64,000 nt of DNA. It comes from Forficula auricularia (lineage: Eukaryota; Arthropoda; Insecta; Dermaptera; Forficulidae). The notes beneath the pieces were generated by a model. That model saw nothing but the letters and a program-made list of their open reading frames with translations, searched no databases and was not told where the DNA came from. The DNA lies in the NCBI GenBank assembly GCA_024734495.1, contig JALMQS010000136.1, positions 4,373,185 to 4,437,184 on the forward strand, in the 5' to 3' direction. Position numbers and translations under genes: made by a program. Each line of letters opens with the position of its first letter. Positions within the stretch are counted from its first letter, which is position 1. Positions 45,345 to 56,736 of the stretch are shown one piece after another.

Positions 45345-46045
45345 TAAGACATAATACAAATTCATTTAAATGTTCAATTTCATGCGATTTGGCCAATTTA
45401 ACTTCACAATATTGTACTTTGAATGGATGCAACAAAGCAGTATGCGATAATTTCAGTTTTTCATGTTTTGCTTTTTTACTTGGGTCACTTCTAAGCTCAC
45501 CACCGCAATTGTATTTGAACCCTAATGGGAAATTTTTTGAATTATGAAATAAAAACAACTTTTAATTTTATTTCCATTACAATAAAAACTTTCTCTACGT
45601 TCTATTTCTTCGTCATCATTTAGAATTTTTCCAAATCTAATCAATTCTTCGTAATGTACCTAAATAAAACATTTTAGTACCAAACTTTCTACGTGCCTCA
45701 GTTCTCAAGTTATCTTGGGTATTGATATCTAGACACCCGGACACACAAACAGGGACACAATCTATGGTAGCTGGCAGATTGAAAAAAAATATTATCTGAA
45801 AATTATTTTCTTTCACTTTTCAGTAATTATTAATCACGAAATTAAACAATCCCTCAACACCCCGTCGAGGCCGACAAAAGTTTACCCGAACCCCGGGGTT
45901 GAATCCAATTGCGCCCCCTCTAATTAAAATATCGGTTAAAGTACATATTTTTTAAATGGAATATATTTTAACAATTGTATTCAGTGTAAACTAAAAATTA
46001 AAATAACGTAAAGAAAAATTAATTATTGATTGTTTTAAAATAAAA
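45345..46045. other. No gene seen
   Basis: Mixed. GC patch at 45855-45925 (CACCCCGTCGAGGCCGAC). No domain in any frame. Confidence 0.5.
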
Positions 46046-46049
46046 TAAA

Positions 46050-46294
46050 AAAAATACAAATCTTTATAAAACAATCTTGGAACGTTTATTTTGAAACTAG
46101 ACATTTCAGGAGAAATTGTCCCTTTATCAATAGAAATTTTTATTTTATTAAAAATTGAAAAAAGAAAAAAGTTGTTTTTTGCTAATTTATCGAAAACAAC
46201 CCTAAAAAAAGGGAAGATAAATGGAGAATTTCTCCTGAAAAGTCTGGTTTCAAAATAAGCGTTCCAAGATTGTTTTATAATGATTTGTATTTCT
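46050..46294. mobile_element. PLE palindrome, family H, copy 2
   Basis: Arms about 46050-46122 and 46223-46294 (AAAACAATCTTGGAACG facing CGTTCCAAGATTGTTTT). A hammerhead is in the left arm; the right arm keeps only GGAGAAUUUCUCC and GAAA. Confidence 0.7.
46096..46136 (-). ncRNA. Hammerhead, U3-A8 variant
   Basis: Minus strand: UUGAUAA (46124-46130), extra A, stem II GGGA/UCCU (one G-U), GAAA (46104-46107), stem III AUGU (one mismatch from ACGU), C next. Stem I CUA/UAG. Confidence 0.6.
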
Positions 46295-46299
46295 TTTTT

Positions 46300-47075
46300 A
46301 AATAAGATATCAAATTTATTTATTTGGCCACCTTTAGAAGCCGGACCTCAGGGCTACAGTCCACTTTTCTTAATGCCCCCTGCCTACTGACTAATATAAT
46401 CTATATGCCTTTGATAACTCTCGATTTGAAATCTCTTTTCAATGAATGTTTCATATTTATTAGAACTTTATTCTTATTTTTTTTAATTTCTTGTCTCCGA
46501 TCGATACCTTTTAATATTCAGGTCACAATTTCTTAATATCTCAAGGTTATGATTAATAATCTTTAATTAGCTGGGAATTCTTTTACTCTAAATGATTTTT
46601 AAAAATATCGTATTTGTTGTTTGTATATCGTGGGGGTTGCCCTTGGACGAGTTCTGTCTCGAAAATGAGGGCGACTTCAATCAAAATCCTCTTTTCATCA
46701 TATTCTGATTCTCTCATGGGGATTTCTCATTCACGTATACTATTCTTACAAGACAACAAACGGATTAATAATCATCGTAGATGTATTCAATTGACAATAA
46801 ATAAATTTCCTCCCACGATTTCTATTAATGGCTTTTATTGAATGTTAGCAAGGAATATTTTATCAACCAATTAATTTTCTAATTATATATACTTCATAAA
46901 AATAGACGGTGGCTCAGGAGAAGAGGAATTACAAAGCTTCTACCTCATAATTTTAAAAATATTTTATTAATTACAGGTAATCCTGTAAATAAAACGTTGA
47001 GTTAGGTTGCACGAATTCGTGTTTTACGAAATACTGGTAAGTAATTTTAGACGATATAAAAACGGATTATGTTCC
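46300..47075. other. No gene seen
   Basis: Open frames at 46324-46536 and 46614-46841 show no known domain. Confidence 0.5.
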
Positions 47076-47425
47076 AAATAAGCCGGGCAAGGGCGACTAG
47101 GTTCGCATACCGAGAGTTCCATATCTTCTAACTTCCAAAATACTTGAGATATCTATTTTTTTTTTTTTTTTGATAAAGAGAGAATTAATTAATTTTTGAA
47201 ATTTTTTCATAATTCAAAGTTTAACCATTTTTAAATGGCGCCATATACAAAAATCACTTAAAATTATGGCCATTTTGAGGCACAATAAAAAATTAAGTCC
47301 ATTTCTAATTAAATAAGAATTTTCAGAGATATCTCACACCATAAACAAAAACATCTTGTTATTTTTTTACTCACCTTATGGTAAAACTGGTAGACCCCCC
47401 CCCCACCCTGAAATAATCATTCAAT
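47076..47425 (+). repeat. Dispersed repeat R3, copy 3
   Basis: AAATAAGCCGGGCAAGGGCG, ACCGAGAGTTCCATA, AAAATCACTTAAAATTATGG and a C11 run near the end. The best-kept copy. Confidence 0.65.
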
Positions 47426-47429
47426 TAAA

Positions 47430-48845
47430 ATTTTAATAAATTTTATTTATTTCAGAGAAAGTGAATACATATAAATAAAAAGTTTCTATCTTATTTAGTT
47501 TACGAGCTGCATCGCTCTGACAAACAGTCAGACACCTATACCTATACTAATAATTTCCAGTTTTACTTTTTAAACTACGCCCTAAAAATTAGCAAAACCA
47601 TAGTATTTTCTTCCTAGAGCCAAGGTAAATAAATAAATAAATAAATAGTATGCTTAATAAAACAATGAGAAATTGATTAATGTATATTACTTAATAATTT
47701 TCTTCTTAATCACTGCAAAATTACTTTAAACTTTTCTTACTAAATACACCAATCATCTGATCTGTATTGATTCCTTTGCTCTACTTCAATCGAAACAGTT
47801 GTTATTTTCGTTTGTCTGAAAGATCTTTATAAATGTGGTTGCAGGGGCAACTATAAGCAGACTAACGTATATGATTAATTAAATATAGGCATAGGAGAGA
47901 TTTACGTACAAACTCCTTACTTTAAAAACTCGTATATTTTTAAGATATGAAATAGAAACATAATTATATAGATATATGTATAAAAGTCAATAGGCTGCCT
48001 ATTCAGATCATAAAGTATTTCTCATGGTAAGAAGATGGTTTTTTCAAATAATTAAGAAAAAATTTATATATCAGGAGAAATTCTCATTAATTATAATATG
48101 ATGGTGTTGTTGTTTTTATATGATTTTCCCAGAGAATAGTGAGATTTTTTAACCTTAATTACTAATGTAAGACCTAGATATCTTTCATTTTATTGAGCTT
48201 TACAATCATTAAGAAAAGAGATGAGAAGAAGATGAGAAATAAAACAAAAGAATATATTTATAAATCATTAATTAATTCTTATATATGTTTGAAATTTTAA
48301 GCACGATTATTTCAATGAAAAATAAATAAAATTAAGTGTGAATAATTCGAGAATTATCATACATAATAGTTAAACTTCGAATTGGATCTGGTGAATGCTG
48401 AAATTTGCCAGCTCATATAAGCAGTTAAAAAGCAAGGATTGCGATGAAATTTAACAAAACTAGAAGATTAAAATTTGTTAAAGCATCATCAGTAGTTGAA
48501 CTGTAAGAAAATAAAATAATCTATACTTGTGGGTGAATTATTCTGCAATTATTAGCCAGATCTGTTTTTTGAGCTTCTTTAGCTCTGATTCCCGTGTATT
48601 TATTAGAACGGTTTTCAACTTTCCACTTAAAATCAATTTTTATATGATTTAATAAGAAATTTTGGGAATGAAAAAGATTAATTTTTATTAATTCATTGAC
48701 TTTTTCAGGTGGAAATATCAGCGAAATTTTCACCTTGAGCTAAATTTATTTAGATTTCGAATGTAAGACGTTTTGGTATCATAAATATGTTTTAATTTAG
48801 GTATATTGTAACTTCAATAAATAAATAAATAAAAATAATAATAAT
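47430..48845. other. No gene seen
   Basis: AT-rich. (AAAT)n at 47626-47647, and (AAAT)n/(AAT)n at 48815-48848. CUGAUGA in antisense at 48488 has no partner box. Confidence 0.5.
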
Positions 48846-48849
48846 AAAA

Positions 48850-49191
48850 AAATCAATGAGGTTGTCCTCCTCTTGATTCAAATAAACACTATTTTGTTCA
48901 ATGACCTGCTTACTATTCCGACAAATCGAATTTATCTAAATCCAATCGAATATTTGAACCCATTAGAAATAACAGATCAAATCTCCTAATTAAAAATACT
49001 GAAGGTGAAGGTCAAACCTATGAAACAATAGTCTAAAACAAATAAATTATATACATATATACATATTTATATTTGATGTATAAATGTAGATATATATATG
49101 TTTATTTGCATCAAGCAGAGGACTACCTCATTGATTTCACTTTACAAATCAACAACTCTGTTAATCTCGATAAAACAAAATCTTTTCAATT
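48850..49191. mobile_element. PLE hairpin, family C, copy 2
   Basis: Arms TCAATGAGGTTGTCCTCCTC (48853) and GCAGAGGACTACCTCATTGA (49113), right end CAACTCTGTTAATCTCGATA. Flanked by AAT-repeat on both sides, so the duplication is ambiguous. Confidence 0.65.
48999..49025 (+). ncRNA. Hammerhead relic
   Basis: CUGAAGG, partly kept stem II (GAAGG..CCUAU), GAAA, then CAAUAGUC in place of CUAUAGUC. Confidence 0.45.
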
Positions 49192-49209
49192 AAATAATAA
49201 TAATAATTT

Positions 49210-49415
49210 TCCGATTTTCAAATACGTGGCCAAAGCGGAAATATTTTATAGTCACTGAATTTAGCATATTTCAGCGTAGATTGTAGTATAAAATGTCTTA
49301 ATACAGAATTCAAATCTTGATTATTTTATAAAACATTAAATATCTTGAAATTACATGACTTAGACCACTTTATAATCACCGACTCAATAATTATTTAGCA
49401 AATTTAGCCAAAAAT
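49210..49415 (-). repeat. Dispersed unit R5, copy 2 (empty PLE site)
   Basis: Reverse copy of 44850-45013 plus 45344 onward. TACAGAATTCAAA (49302-49314) is unsplit. The order is permuted relative to copy 1, which suggests a tandemly repeated ancestor. Confidence 0.7.
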
Positions 49416-50253
49416 AAAAACACGATGAGTTAATTTAGAAACAAACAAAAGAGGTCTTTTAAAATGCTATTCTCATAATGGACTATTTGTTAGCCTAATA
49501 AGTGATTCTTATTAGCTTATTACATACAAGTGTAGCTTTATTTAAAGTAATCTCCTTGACCTTGTGCTTTTCTAATTGAAAGCAGAATCGTTTTCAATGG
49601 GAAAAAAACAATCTCACGCTCTGCTACTGTATTCAGTTAGATTAGATCAGCTACAGCAGGGGTGACCAACCCTGCACTCACAATTGAGAAGCTCATTTCC
49701 AAATATTATCTACTAAATCCATTGAGCTTCTCAATATTGGTCTATTATACGTTTTAAGTCTCCGTGCGAATAAAATTTCTCGGTATACCTGTCTGGCACT
49801 TGAATATACATATATGTAGGAAATTATTTAAATGAATTTTCTTAATTTCTGTTTAAGATCATATGTTTGCCAAATGTGTGTTTCTACCCTTGTACGCAGG
49901 GTGGCTGCATTCTTTCTTCTTAGCCGGCTATTGTCCCTAAGAACTTTATAGTCAGTCAAAAAGCTTTCTGTAATAAACAATATTATGACAACTTGTGTCC
50001 ATGGGCTGTCGACTGACAGTGCATCCCCCCACCACTCATATGCATGTGTGAATGTGAGTTGCAACTGGGAGTCAGTTGACAACGGCGGTGACCAGTTGAA
50101 ACGGAATTTGCTTAAAGATGGTTGTTGATTTAAGTAACCAATAACGATGTATTAATTAACGATGTTTTAAGATGATTTATCCCTAGACAAAAATATGTAA
50201 ACCCCTATGAGCCAAGGGGTCGAAACCCGCCCCCTACATATAGGTAGGTAATA
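49416..50253. other. No gene recognised; hAT-like end and mixed-GC patch
   Basis: CAGGGGTGACCAACCCTGCA at 49657-49676 looks like a hAT terminus without a partner. 49860-50110 is GC-richer and holds an 84-codon minus frame (49828-50082) without a recognisable domain. Confidence 0.4.
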
Positions 50254-50254
50254 T

Positions 50255-50453
50255 CAATGGCGAAGCCTGGAATTTTTAAAATTATTTTTTATTTTTCGTT
50301 CTTTTTTGTAAAATTCATCAATAAACGCAGAAATCTTTCATTATTTTTCAAATTTAATATTAGATACATTAGATTTTTATAACACGGAATGAAAATATTC
50401 TTGACGTTTTGAAATTTTAGGGATGCACAGCATCCATGGACCGCATGCTATTG
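50255..50453. mobile_element. Short hAT-like element
   Basis: CAATGGCGAAGCCTGG..TTTTTTGTAAAATTCATCA..GCATCCATGGACCGCATGCTATTG. Both ends and the internal order match the 54594-56728 element without its insertions. No clear 8-bp duplication. Confidence 0.5.
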
Positions 50454-50454
50454 A

Positions 50455-52056
50455 TATATATATATAAAAGTAGAACAATATTTATAAATAGATAAACCTA
50501 CCTTTTCGTGGTCGAAGGGCTGATTGATTCACCCACTGGTCAAAATTCGAACGGCAACTGAAACAGAGAAAAATTTAAAGTCTTATTACTAGTCGAAAAT
50601 TATCTGAAAATAAGAAATCATTTGTTTAATAATTATACTAAGAATTTATTTTCATTTGAAATTTTTTATTGATATTTTTAAAACCATACTTTTTAATAAA
50701 TCGAAATTTTATTTAGGGCTCTCCCCCGGTTAATCTTATTTTCCAAAATATTCAGCTTAGATGTTGAAACATGTTATATATAAACTCTTTTAGTACAATT
50801 ATTGAAAAACTTTGTTTTACAAATGATAAATTTTAATTTAATAAAATAAAAATTTTAATAAAAGATATTTTTGGATTAAATTTCTCAAGGAGAAAATAGA
50901 ATATTATCTGTAGAAGTGGGTCAAAATTCAAGATTCTACCCAGAAGGAGACACCGAGAAACTAAGTTAAATAAAAGCATAAAAAATTAATTAGATTTTTA
51001 TTATTATCGTTTTTATTTTTTGACATTGGGTAAATAATTGTATAGGAAAGAGTATATAGGTACTAAATCACTTTAGTTCCTGAATTAAAAGTTAAAAAAA
51101 AATAACAATAATCAGCTTAACATTTATATCAAACAATACGTGATCACTCTCCAAACATCAATTGTAATATCAACTATAATTATTTTACTCAATAGCATAA
51201 ATCAAATATTATTTGGGAACAAAATAAATTTGTCAATACTGGTAATTTCACCTTCACATATATGTTGATGAAGAGGAAATGATTTCCGTTATGGGTCACA
51301 GGCGAGAAGGCGAATCTCGGACATGGTCAAAGGTCATGTTCATCAGCAGTAAATGACCCTTTTTCCCTCATAGTCTAGATTATTTTATATATCATATCAT
51401 TCAGAACAATCAAAAACAATATTTTTGTTGATTTGACTGACTAGTACTTTTTCAGGTCAAATTATAATAATAATATTTAACTGTGATAGAAAACTATCTT
51501 TCATATAAGTATATTATAGCCAACTAAGAATAATATCATAAACCTAGATGAAGAATATGAATAGAATAAGTGAAGGCTTATAAAAGGTTGAGAGTAGAAA
51601 GAAGTTCATTTGAAGAAACCAGTAACTTCATGTCATTTTCATTTTACAGTAACAATAGAAGTAGGTTTTTTATTGAATATTGAAAAGAAACAACAGTTGA
51701 ATGGAAAATACTGCAGCATTTCTCTGACCTAAACTTAGTGAATTGTGAAAAACAAATATTATCTTTTAATAACTACAATTATCATTCAAAGTTGAATATA
51801 CCGGTCAACATCATTAGTTCTTCATGAAAATAGTCGAATCTAATTATTTCTGTGGTGATGATTACGAATATTACATCTAGTTTCTATAATATATAATATT
51901 ACAGGGTCAAAAATTGTTTAACATTTCCACGTCATAGTAGCCCGTTATTTTGTATTAAATTAAATTTTTAAAAACTTTTGATTATTCTACTTTAAAAGTT
52001 CTTTAAAATAAAATTCCACAACTTTCATTTTTAATTTAAAGAATAATTGAACTTAG
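50455..52056. other. No gene recognised; GC-richer patch
   Basis: 51265-51365 stands out as GC-richer and non-repetitive (GGGTCACAGGCGAGAAGGCG). It could be an exon or a regulatory piece, but no protein match can be asserted. Confidence 0.4.
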
Positions 52057-52062
52057 TCAAAA

Positions 52063-52220
52063 CCGAGGGGTGAACCGCTACCTAAAATCGTGTACACCTA
52101 CTTCCACTTCCACCTTCATTTCCAAGTATATGAGAATAGATTATCTAATGAATTCTAAAGTAATTCCAAATAATTCCAAAGACGGTGTAAACCAAATTCC
52201 AATCGAGGTTCACCCCTCGG
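52063..52220. mobile_element. MITE with 14-bp TIRs
   Basis: Ends CCGAGGGGTGAACC and GGTTCACCCCTCGG are perfect inverted repeats. 6-bp duplication TCAAAA at 52057-52062 and 52221-52226. Interior 130 bp, noncoding. Confidence 0.75.
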
Positions 52221-52264
52221 TCAAAACCATCTAATTAAATTTATAATTTCTCAGGAAATTGAAT

Positions 52265-52450
52265 AAATGAATTAAATTCAGAGTTTTATGTTGAATAATA
52301 AAAAGTAAGTAACATTTCAAGGTAGGTTTCACAAAAATAAAACAAATATATGTTTTGTGTTTACTTACTTCTTATTATTAAAATGTTTCACCTTGAACTG
52401 TCACATAACTCTTTAAAAATTAATTTTATATTGAACTCTGAATTTAATTA
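52265..52450 (-). mobile_element. PLE fragment, terminal box reversed
   Basis: Contains GGTAGGTTTCACAAAAATAA, an inner inverted repeat (AATAATAAAAAGTAAGTAA facing TTACTTACTTCTTATTATT) and AATGTTTCACCTTGAACTGT. Outer flanks ATTAAATTCAGAGTT and AACTCTGAATTTAAT are inverted. No hammerhead. Confidence 0.55.
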
Positions 52451-52591
52451 TGGATACGATTCATCAAACATATAATTAAAATTTTGATAAGATTTCCAAT
52501 TCGGGGGTAAATTTATATTTCAAATCTGTAACATATTTATTCTAAGATCTACAATGTTCTGACAGACAAACAGACTTGACTAGTAGGTTCC

Positions 52592-53411
52592 TTTTTACTT
52601 TACCATACAGGGTATGGTCAAGTATTGTAATCGTGCATGAAAAAAGTGTTTTTTTTCCTTCTTTTTTTCAAAATATCTAAAAAACGGCTGAAACTATTTA
52701 GATTAAAAAAATTAAGCGAAACCATGGCATTTAGGTCTACAAAAAAGCTCTAATAAGTGAACATCGAAAAAATTATATTTTTCGAGATAATAATTGTTTT
52801 GTCAAAATGTCTGTTAGTTAGTCTGTGCGTTACCAAATTTGTGGACGAGCTAGCTCAAAAACTAGTGTGAATATCGAAACCAAATTTCACACGTAGTTTT
52901 GGTCCATTGAGATTAAGAGCTGATTAGATTTTGGTGAATATCGACCCAAAATTAAGGGGGGTCGAGGGGGGGTTAAAAATTAAAAATCTAGGTCGTTTGA
53001 GCAAACTCAAACAAATTTTGTATACATAATCAATGGACCCCCAGAAGTCTAAAAATGCAAAATCTAGCCGTCCAAAATGGGAGGGGGGCGGAGGGTCAAA
53101 AAATGAAAATCTTGGCCATTTACCAAACTAAACCAAATTTTGTATACATAATCAGTGGGACTCAAGAAGTCCAAAAATGCAAAAACTAACCGCCCGAAAT
53201 GGGGGGTCGAAAAATGAAAATCTTTGCCATTTACCAAACTCAACCAAATTTTGTATACATAATCAGTGGGTCCTAGGAGTCTAAAAATGCAAAAACTAAC
53301 CCCCCCCCTACATGATTATAAATAATTTTATTAAATATTAAATATATGTGAGGGGCCAGGTTGTATGGTAAAGTCAAGTGGATGGCCACATCAGAACATG
53401 TCAGCTTATTT
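52592..53411 (+). repeat. Rep1, copy 4 (longest)
   Basis: TTACTTTACCATACAGGGTA to ACATCAGAACATGTCAGCTTA, with the conserved 5' block and about four minisatellite units (52980-53310) separated by G-rich spacers. No coding. Confidence 0.8.
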
Positions 53412-54590
53412 ATATTTATAAGAATCCCTAAAAAGAAGATATAATGATTTTGGACTGAATATATATTTCGTATTTTTATTAAACAAAAACTGAAAAAATT
53501 GAAATTTTTATCACATACATTTTTAATCTAATTTTAAATTATTAAAAACTATGTAGTTGAGATTTTCTAAGAGGTCATTAATACTGATTCCCATACAGTA
53601 TCTTTATAAAAATTACTTTCGATCTCAGGGGTAACATTAAGAACTAAAAATCGAGTTCACGGATATCATTTTTATCCATGCTAATAAAAAGACGCTAAAC
53701 AGGCCTTGGTGTACATTCGCAGTGAAAGAACCTGAACATTATCGGGAACGCAAGAAAAAGGCACTTCACTTATTAAAGTCTTCCATGGTCCGTAGATATC
53801 TTGAAAAGCTCCACGCAGAGAAATGGTTTTAAAATAAAGTGAAAATAATGAAATTTGTGAAAATTTTTAGGAATTGTCCTAGTGAAATAGTTGCAGTGAT
53901 TACACTACTAATAAATAAATAAATACACCAGGGGCCATGATAAAGTAAAATCAGAATTTTTAACTTGTGAATTCGAGTTCCGAATATCAAAATTCTATGA
54001 GAAAAAGGATTAATTTATAATATCAATAATTTATATACAATAAAATAAAAAAGACAGGAAAAGTATTTATTGCTTGCACCTCTCTTGTCTCAAAGGACAT
54101 AATCATTTATCAAAACAATCGAACATGAACCAGAACACTTCTAGTCTTTCTTTTGTGTTTGGAATTGATTCCACTTCCTATATCAGTGGCATGATTAGAT
54201 TCTGAAATAAATTAGAATATTCAAATGCTAGGTGTGTTTGGCATAATAAAATAAATTAAATGCAGTTGAAACTCGCTCGAGTATTTCTGACTATGTGTCA
54301 TTCATCGAGGGTTAAAGACACTTGACAAAAAAGAGCTTATTGTGTAATATATTTAAAAAATTAAAATTAAAAAATTGAATAAATAAATATATTTATCAAT
54401 CTGAGCATGATGGGTTTTGGCTTTGATTCCTTTCAAGAAATATGTAAAGAAGCTTTAATATCTTCCTCAATTTAATTTCTCCAATTTTTTGAAAATTCGT
54501 TTGTGATGCTGGTCTATCAGGTATGATCTGAAAAAATTTATATTTTCAAATTAATCTCAAAATATTTTTGGTACATACAACATATATAGG
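53412..54590. other. No gene seen
   Basis: AT-rich. GC patch 53700-53770, no domain. Confidence 0.5.
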
Positions 54591-55327
54591 TACCAGTGGC
54601 GACCGGTGACTTTTTAACCAGGGGTAGCTGTCCAAAAAAGAAACCTTCATTTTTTAAATTTTATTTTATTCGCCGCTCTTTTTTTGCAAATTTCATCATT
54701 TTCGTTATTTTTAAAATTTACAAATAAATTTTGGGACCTTTGCCCCAAATTGATACTGCTTTGTGTGAGTGAGGGTAGGAGTCAGAAATTAAATCTTGTG
54801 ACTTAAACTCTACAGACCCTGAAATGGAAATCGAACATTTTCAACAATGTATCAGTCTACCATATAAGAAAATATTTAATTTCTCCTAATTCTATCGCTA
54901 TAAACATGACTTGTATATGACACTCTTAGTTATTTCCGATCTTATATATTGAGAATTGTTAGAAATGGATTAGTCCAAAAATTCCCGAATCATCTTTATT
55001 TATTTTTTTTGTGTTATTTCTATTTTAATAGAGTCTAAGCGAGAACAATTTTTATTCGAATAAAACTTGTCAGAACTTGTCTTTAACATGCTTGAACTGG
55101 AATAAATACGAGGCAGGCGTTCAATAAATCTTCTATCAGCACCCTTTTCGTAAAAATCGTTCATTTTAATTGCGCCTTGAAACTATGCAACAATTTTATT
55201 TCATTTTGAGAACCAATATACCTTCAAATCAGAAAATGTTTTTATAGAAATATTTAAAATACCGGATAATAATTTGAAAATTTAAAGATCCTACTGAAAT
55301 TTTTAAGACGATGAAAATACTCTAAAT

Positions 55328-55661
55328 TATTATTATCATTTCCGTCCATAATGTGTATTATTTTGAAAGTTTATAATGGGAAATAAGGACAAGTTTTTAT
55401 ATGTGATTTTTTTATTTATCAACCAACGTTTCGTCGACTTTGCCGACTTCTTCAGGGCTTCTACAATTATAAGAACATTATTATTATCAAGTTGCAAGAG
55501 TACATTAGAATTTCAGAATAAACATGTATCAATATTTCACCCACTAAATAGTTACATCACACATTCGTCTAAAGTACATTATTTTCTGGAACGTTGGTTG
55601 ATAAATAAAAAAATCACACATAAAAACTTGTCCTTATTTCCCATTATACACTTCTCAAATT
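55328..55661. mobile_element. PLE hairpin, family A, copy 3
   Basis: Starts TATTATTATCATTTCCGTCC, ends CCCATTATACACTTCTCAAA. Perfect 12-bp duplication AATACTCTAAAT at 55316-55327 and 55662-55673. The right arm is deleted for its hammerhead core. The 95-codon frame across it is not a gene. Confidence 0.85.
55420..55460 (-). ncRNA. Hammerhead ribozyme, best-formed copy
   Basis: Minus strand: stem I AGCC/GGUU (four pairs, one G-U), CUGAAGA (55449-55455), extra A, stem II GUCG/CGAC with loop GCAAAGU, GAAA (55429-55432), stem III ACGU, predicted cleavage after U (complement of 55425). Confidence 0.8.
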
Positions 55662-55673
55662 AATACTCTAAAT

Positions 55674-56664
55674 CAGTGTTTTTCAACCTTTTTCATGACG
55701 CGACCCCCTTAGTACGAAAAAAATTTTCGCGACCCTCTACCTCCCAGCTGTTTGTAGCTTGTATTTTATTATGTTACAAATATCAAATCCATACAACATT
55801 TTTATTAATTTTTATTATTATTAGGTAACGGCTAAATACACAATTACAAAGTAGCTATAACAGACATATTTTTCGTTTTCGTCGACTCAGTCTTTTAATG
55901 AAGAAGTGGGGTCTATGTCATTATTTCTCGGTGCAAGAATTATCAAAGAACACTTGGTAAAGGTGGATCATAAGTCGGTTTTTATGTGAATCTGACTCAT
56001 ATGTAATTTTTTTATTCTTGTAGATTTGTGTTAACCTACAAATGTTCTTTAACATTTTCTTAATAAAAATGGGGCATTCCACGCCAAATCGGACGGTTTG
56101 AAAAATTTTAATTTTAGATTTCCTTCATTTTTTGAGATTTTTTTTGTAATTTTCAAAAATCAAAAAAAAATAGTAATTATCATAGGACCACTATCAACCG
56201 AGTTCTTAAAATTTGTAGAATGAATAGAAGTTTAAAATAAAAAATTATCAAAAAAATCGAAAAGCACATAAGTACAGTTTCAAAAACAAGATTAAAATTT
56301 TCTAACTCAAAAATCGCATATAAAAACACTTTAAATAATTTTTTAATATTTTTTTCTAAAAAGTATGTAAAAAAGAAAGATTTAAAAAAAAAATTGAATT
56401 TGGACCATTTTTAAAGAAGTTATGAGCGAAAACCCGAAATTCGATATCTTTTATGCCGGTGATCAAAAAAATTTCAAAATTTTTGAGGAAGAGTTTTTTT
56501 GATGGGTACTAAAAAAATGAAGAAAATCAAAATTTAAAATTTTTCAAACCGTCCGATTTGGCGTCGAATGCCTCAAATATATTTTTAAACTTTGTTTTTT
56601 TTTCTTTTTTACTGAAGCTTCGCGACCCCCCAGGGAGTCGTGATCCACAGGATGAAAAACACTG
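55674..56664. mobile_element. hAT element, 991 bp, nested
   Basis: Ends CAGTGTTTTTCAACCTTTTT and, reversed, CAGTGTTTTTCATCCTGTGG. Perfect 8-bp duplication CTCTAAAT at 55666-55673 and 56665-56672. No transposase frame. Confidence 0.9.
56072..56571. mobile_element. Inverted-repeat element inside the hAT
   Basis: Ends GGCATTCCACGCCAAATCGG and, reversed, GGCATTCGACGCCAAATCGG; arms extend about 40 bp (GGACGGTTTGAAAAATTTTAA). Such GGNNTTCCACGCCAAATCGG termini resemble Kolobok-type elements, but no TTAA duplication is seen, so the class is open. Confidence 0.6.
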
Positions 56665-56736
56665 CTCTAAATGTTTGAAATTGTACGGATGCGCTGCATC
56701 CACAGCATCCATGGACAGCACCCCACTGATAGCTTC

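Larger units (their letters stand above)
54594..56728. mobile_element. hAT element with nested insertions
   Basis: Ends CAGTGGCGACCGGTGACTTT and, reversed, CAGTGGGGTGCTGTCCATGG. Flanks ATAGGTAC (54586-54593) and ATAGCTTC (56729-56736) match at 6 of 8. Contains a PLE, another hAT and, in that, a fourth element. The outer element itself is noncoding. Confidence 0.55.

Noticed and set aside
48484..48500. Antisense CUGAUGA as another hammerhead
   Set aside because: No stem II and no GAAA in the expected place.
49828..50082. 84-residue minus-strand frame in a GC-richer patch
   Set aside because: It reads like protein in part, but I recognise no domain and see no splice or start context, so it is reported only as a patch.
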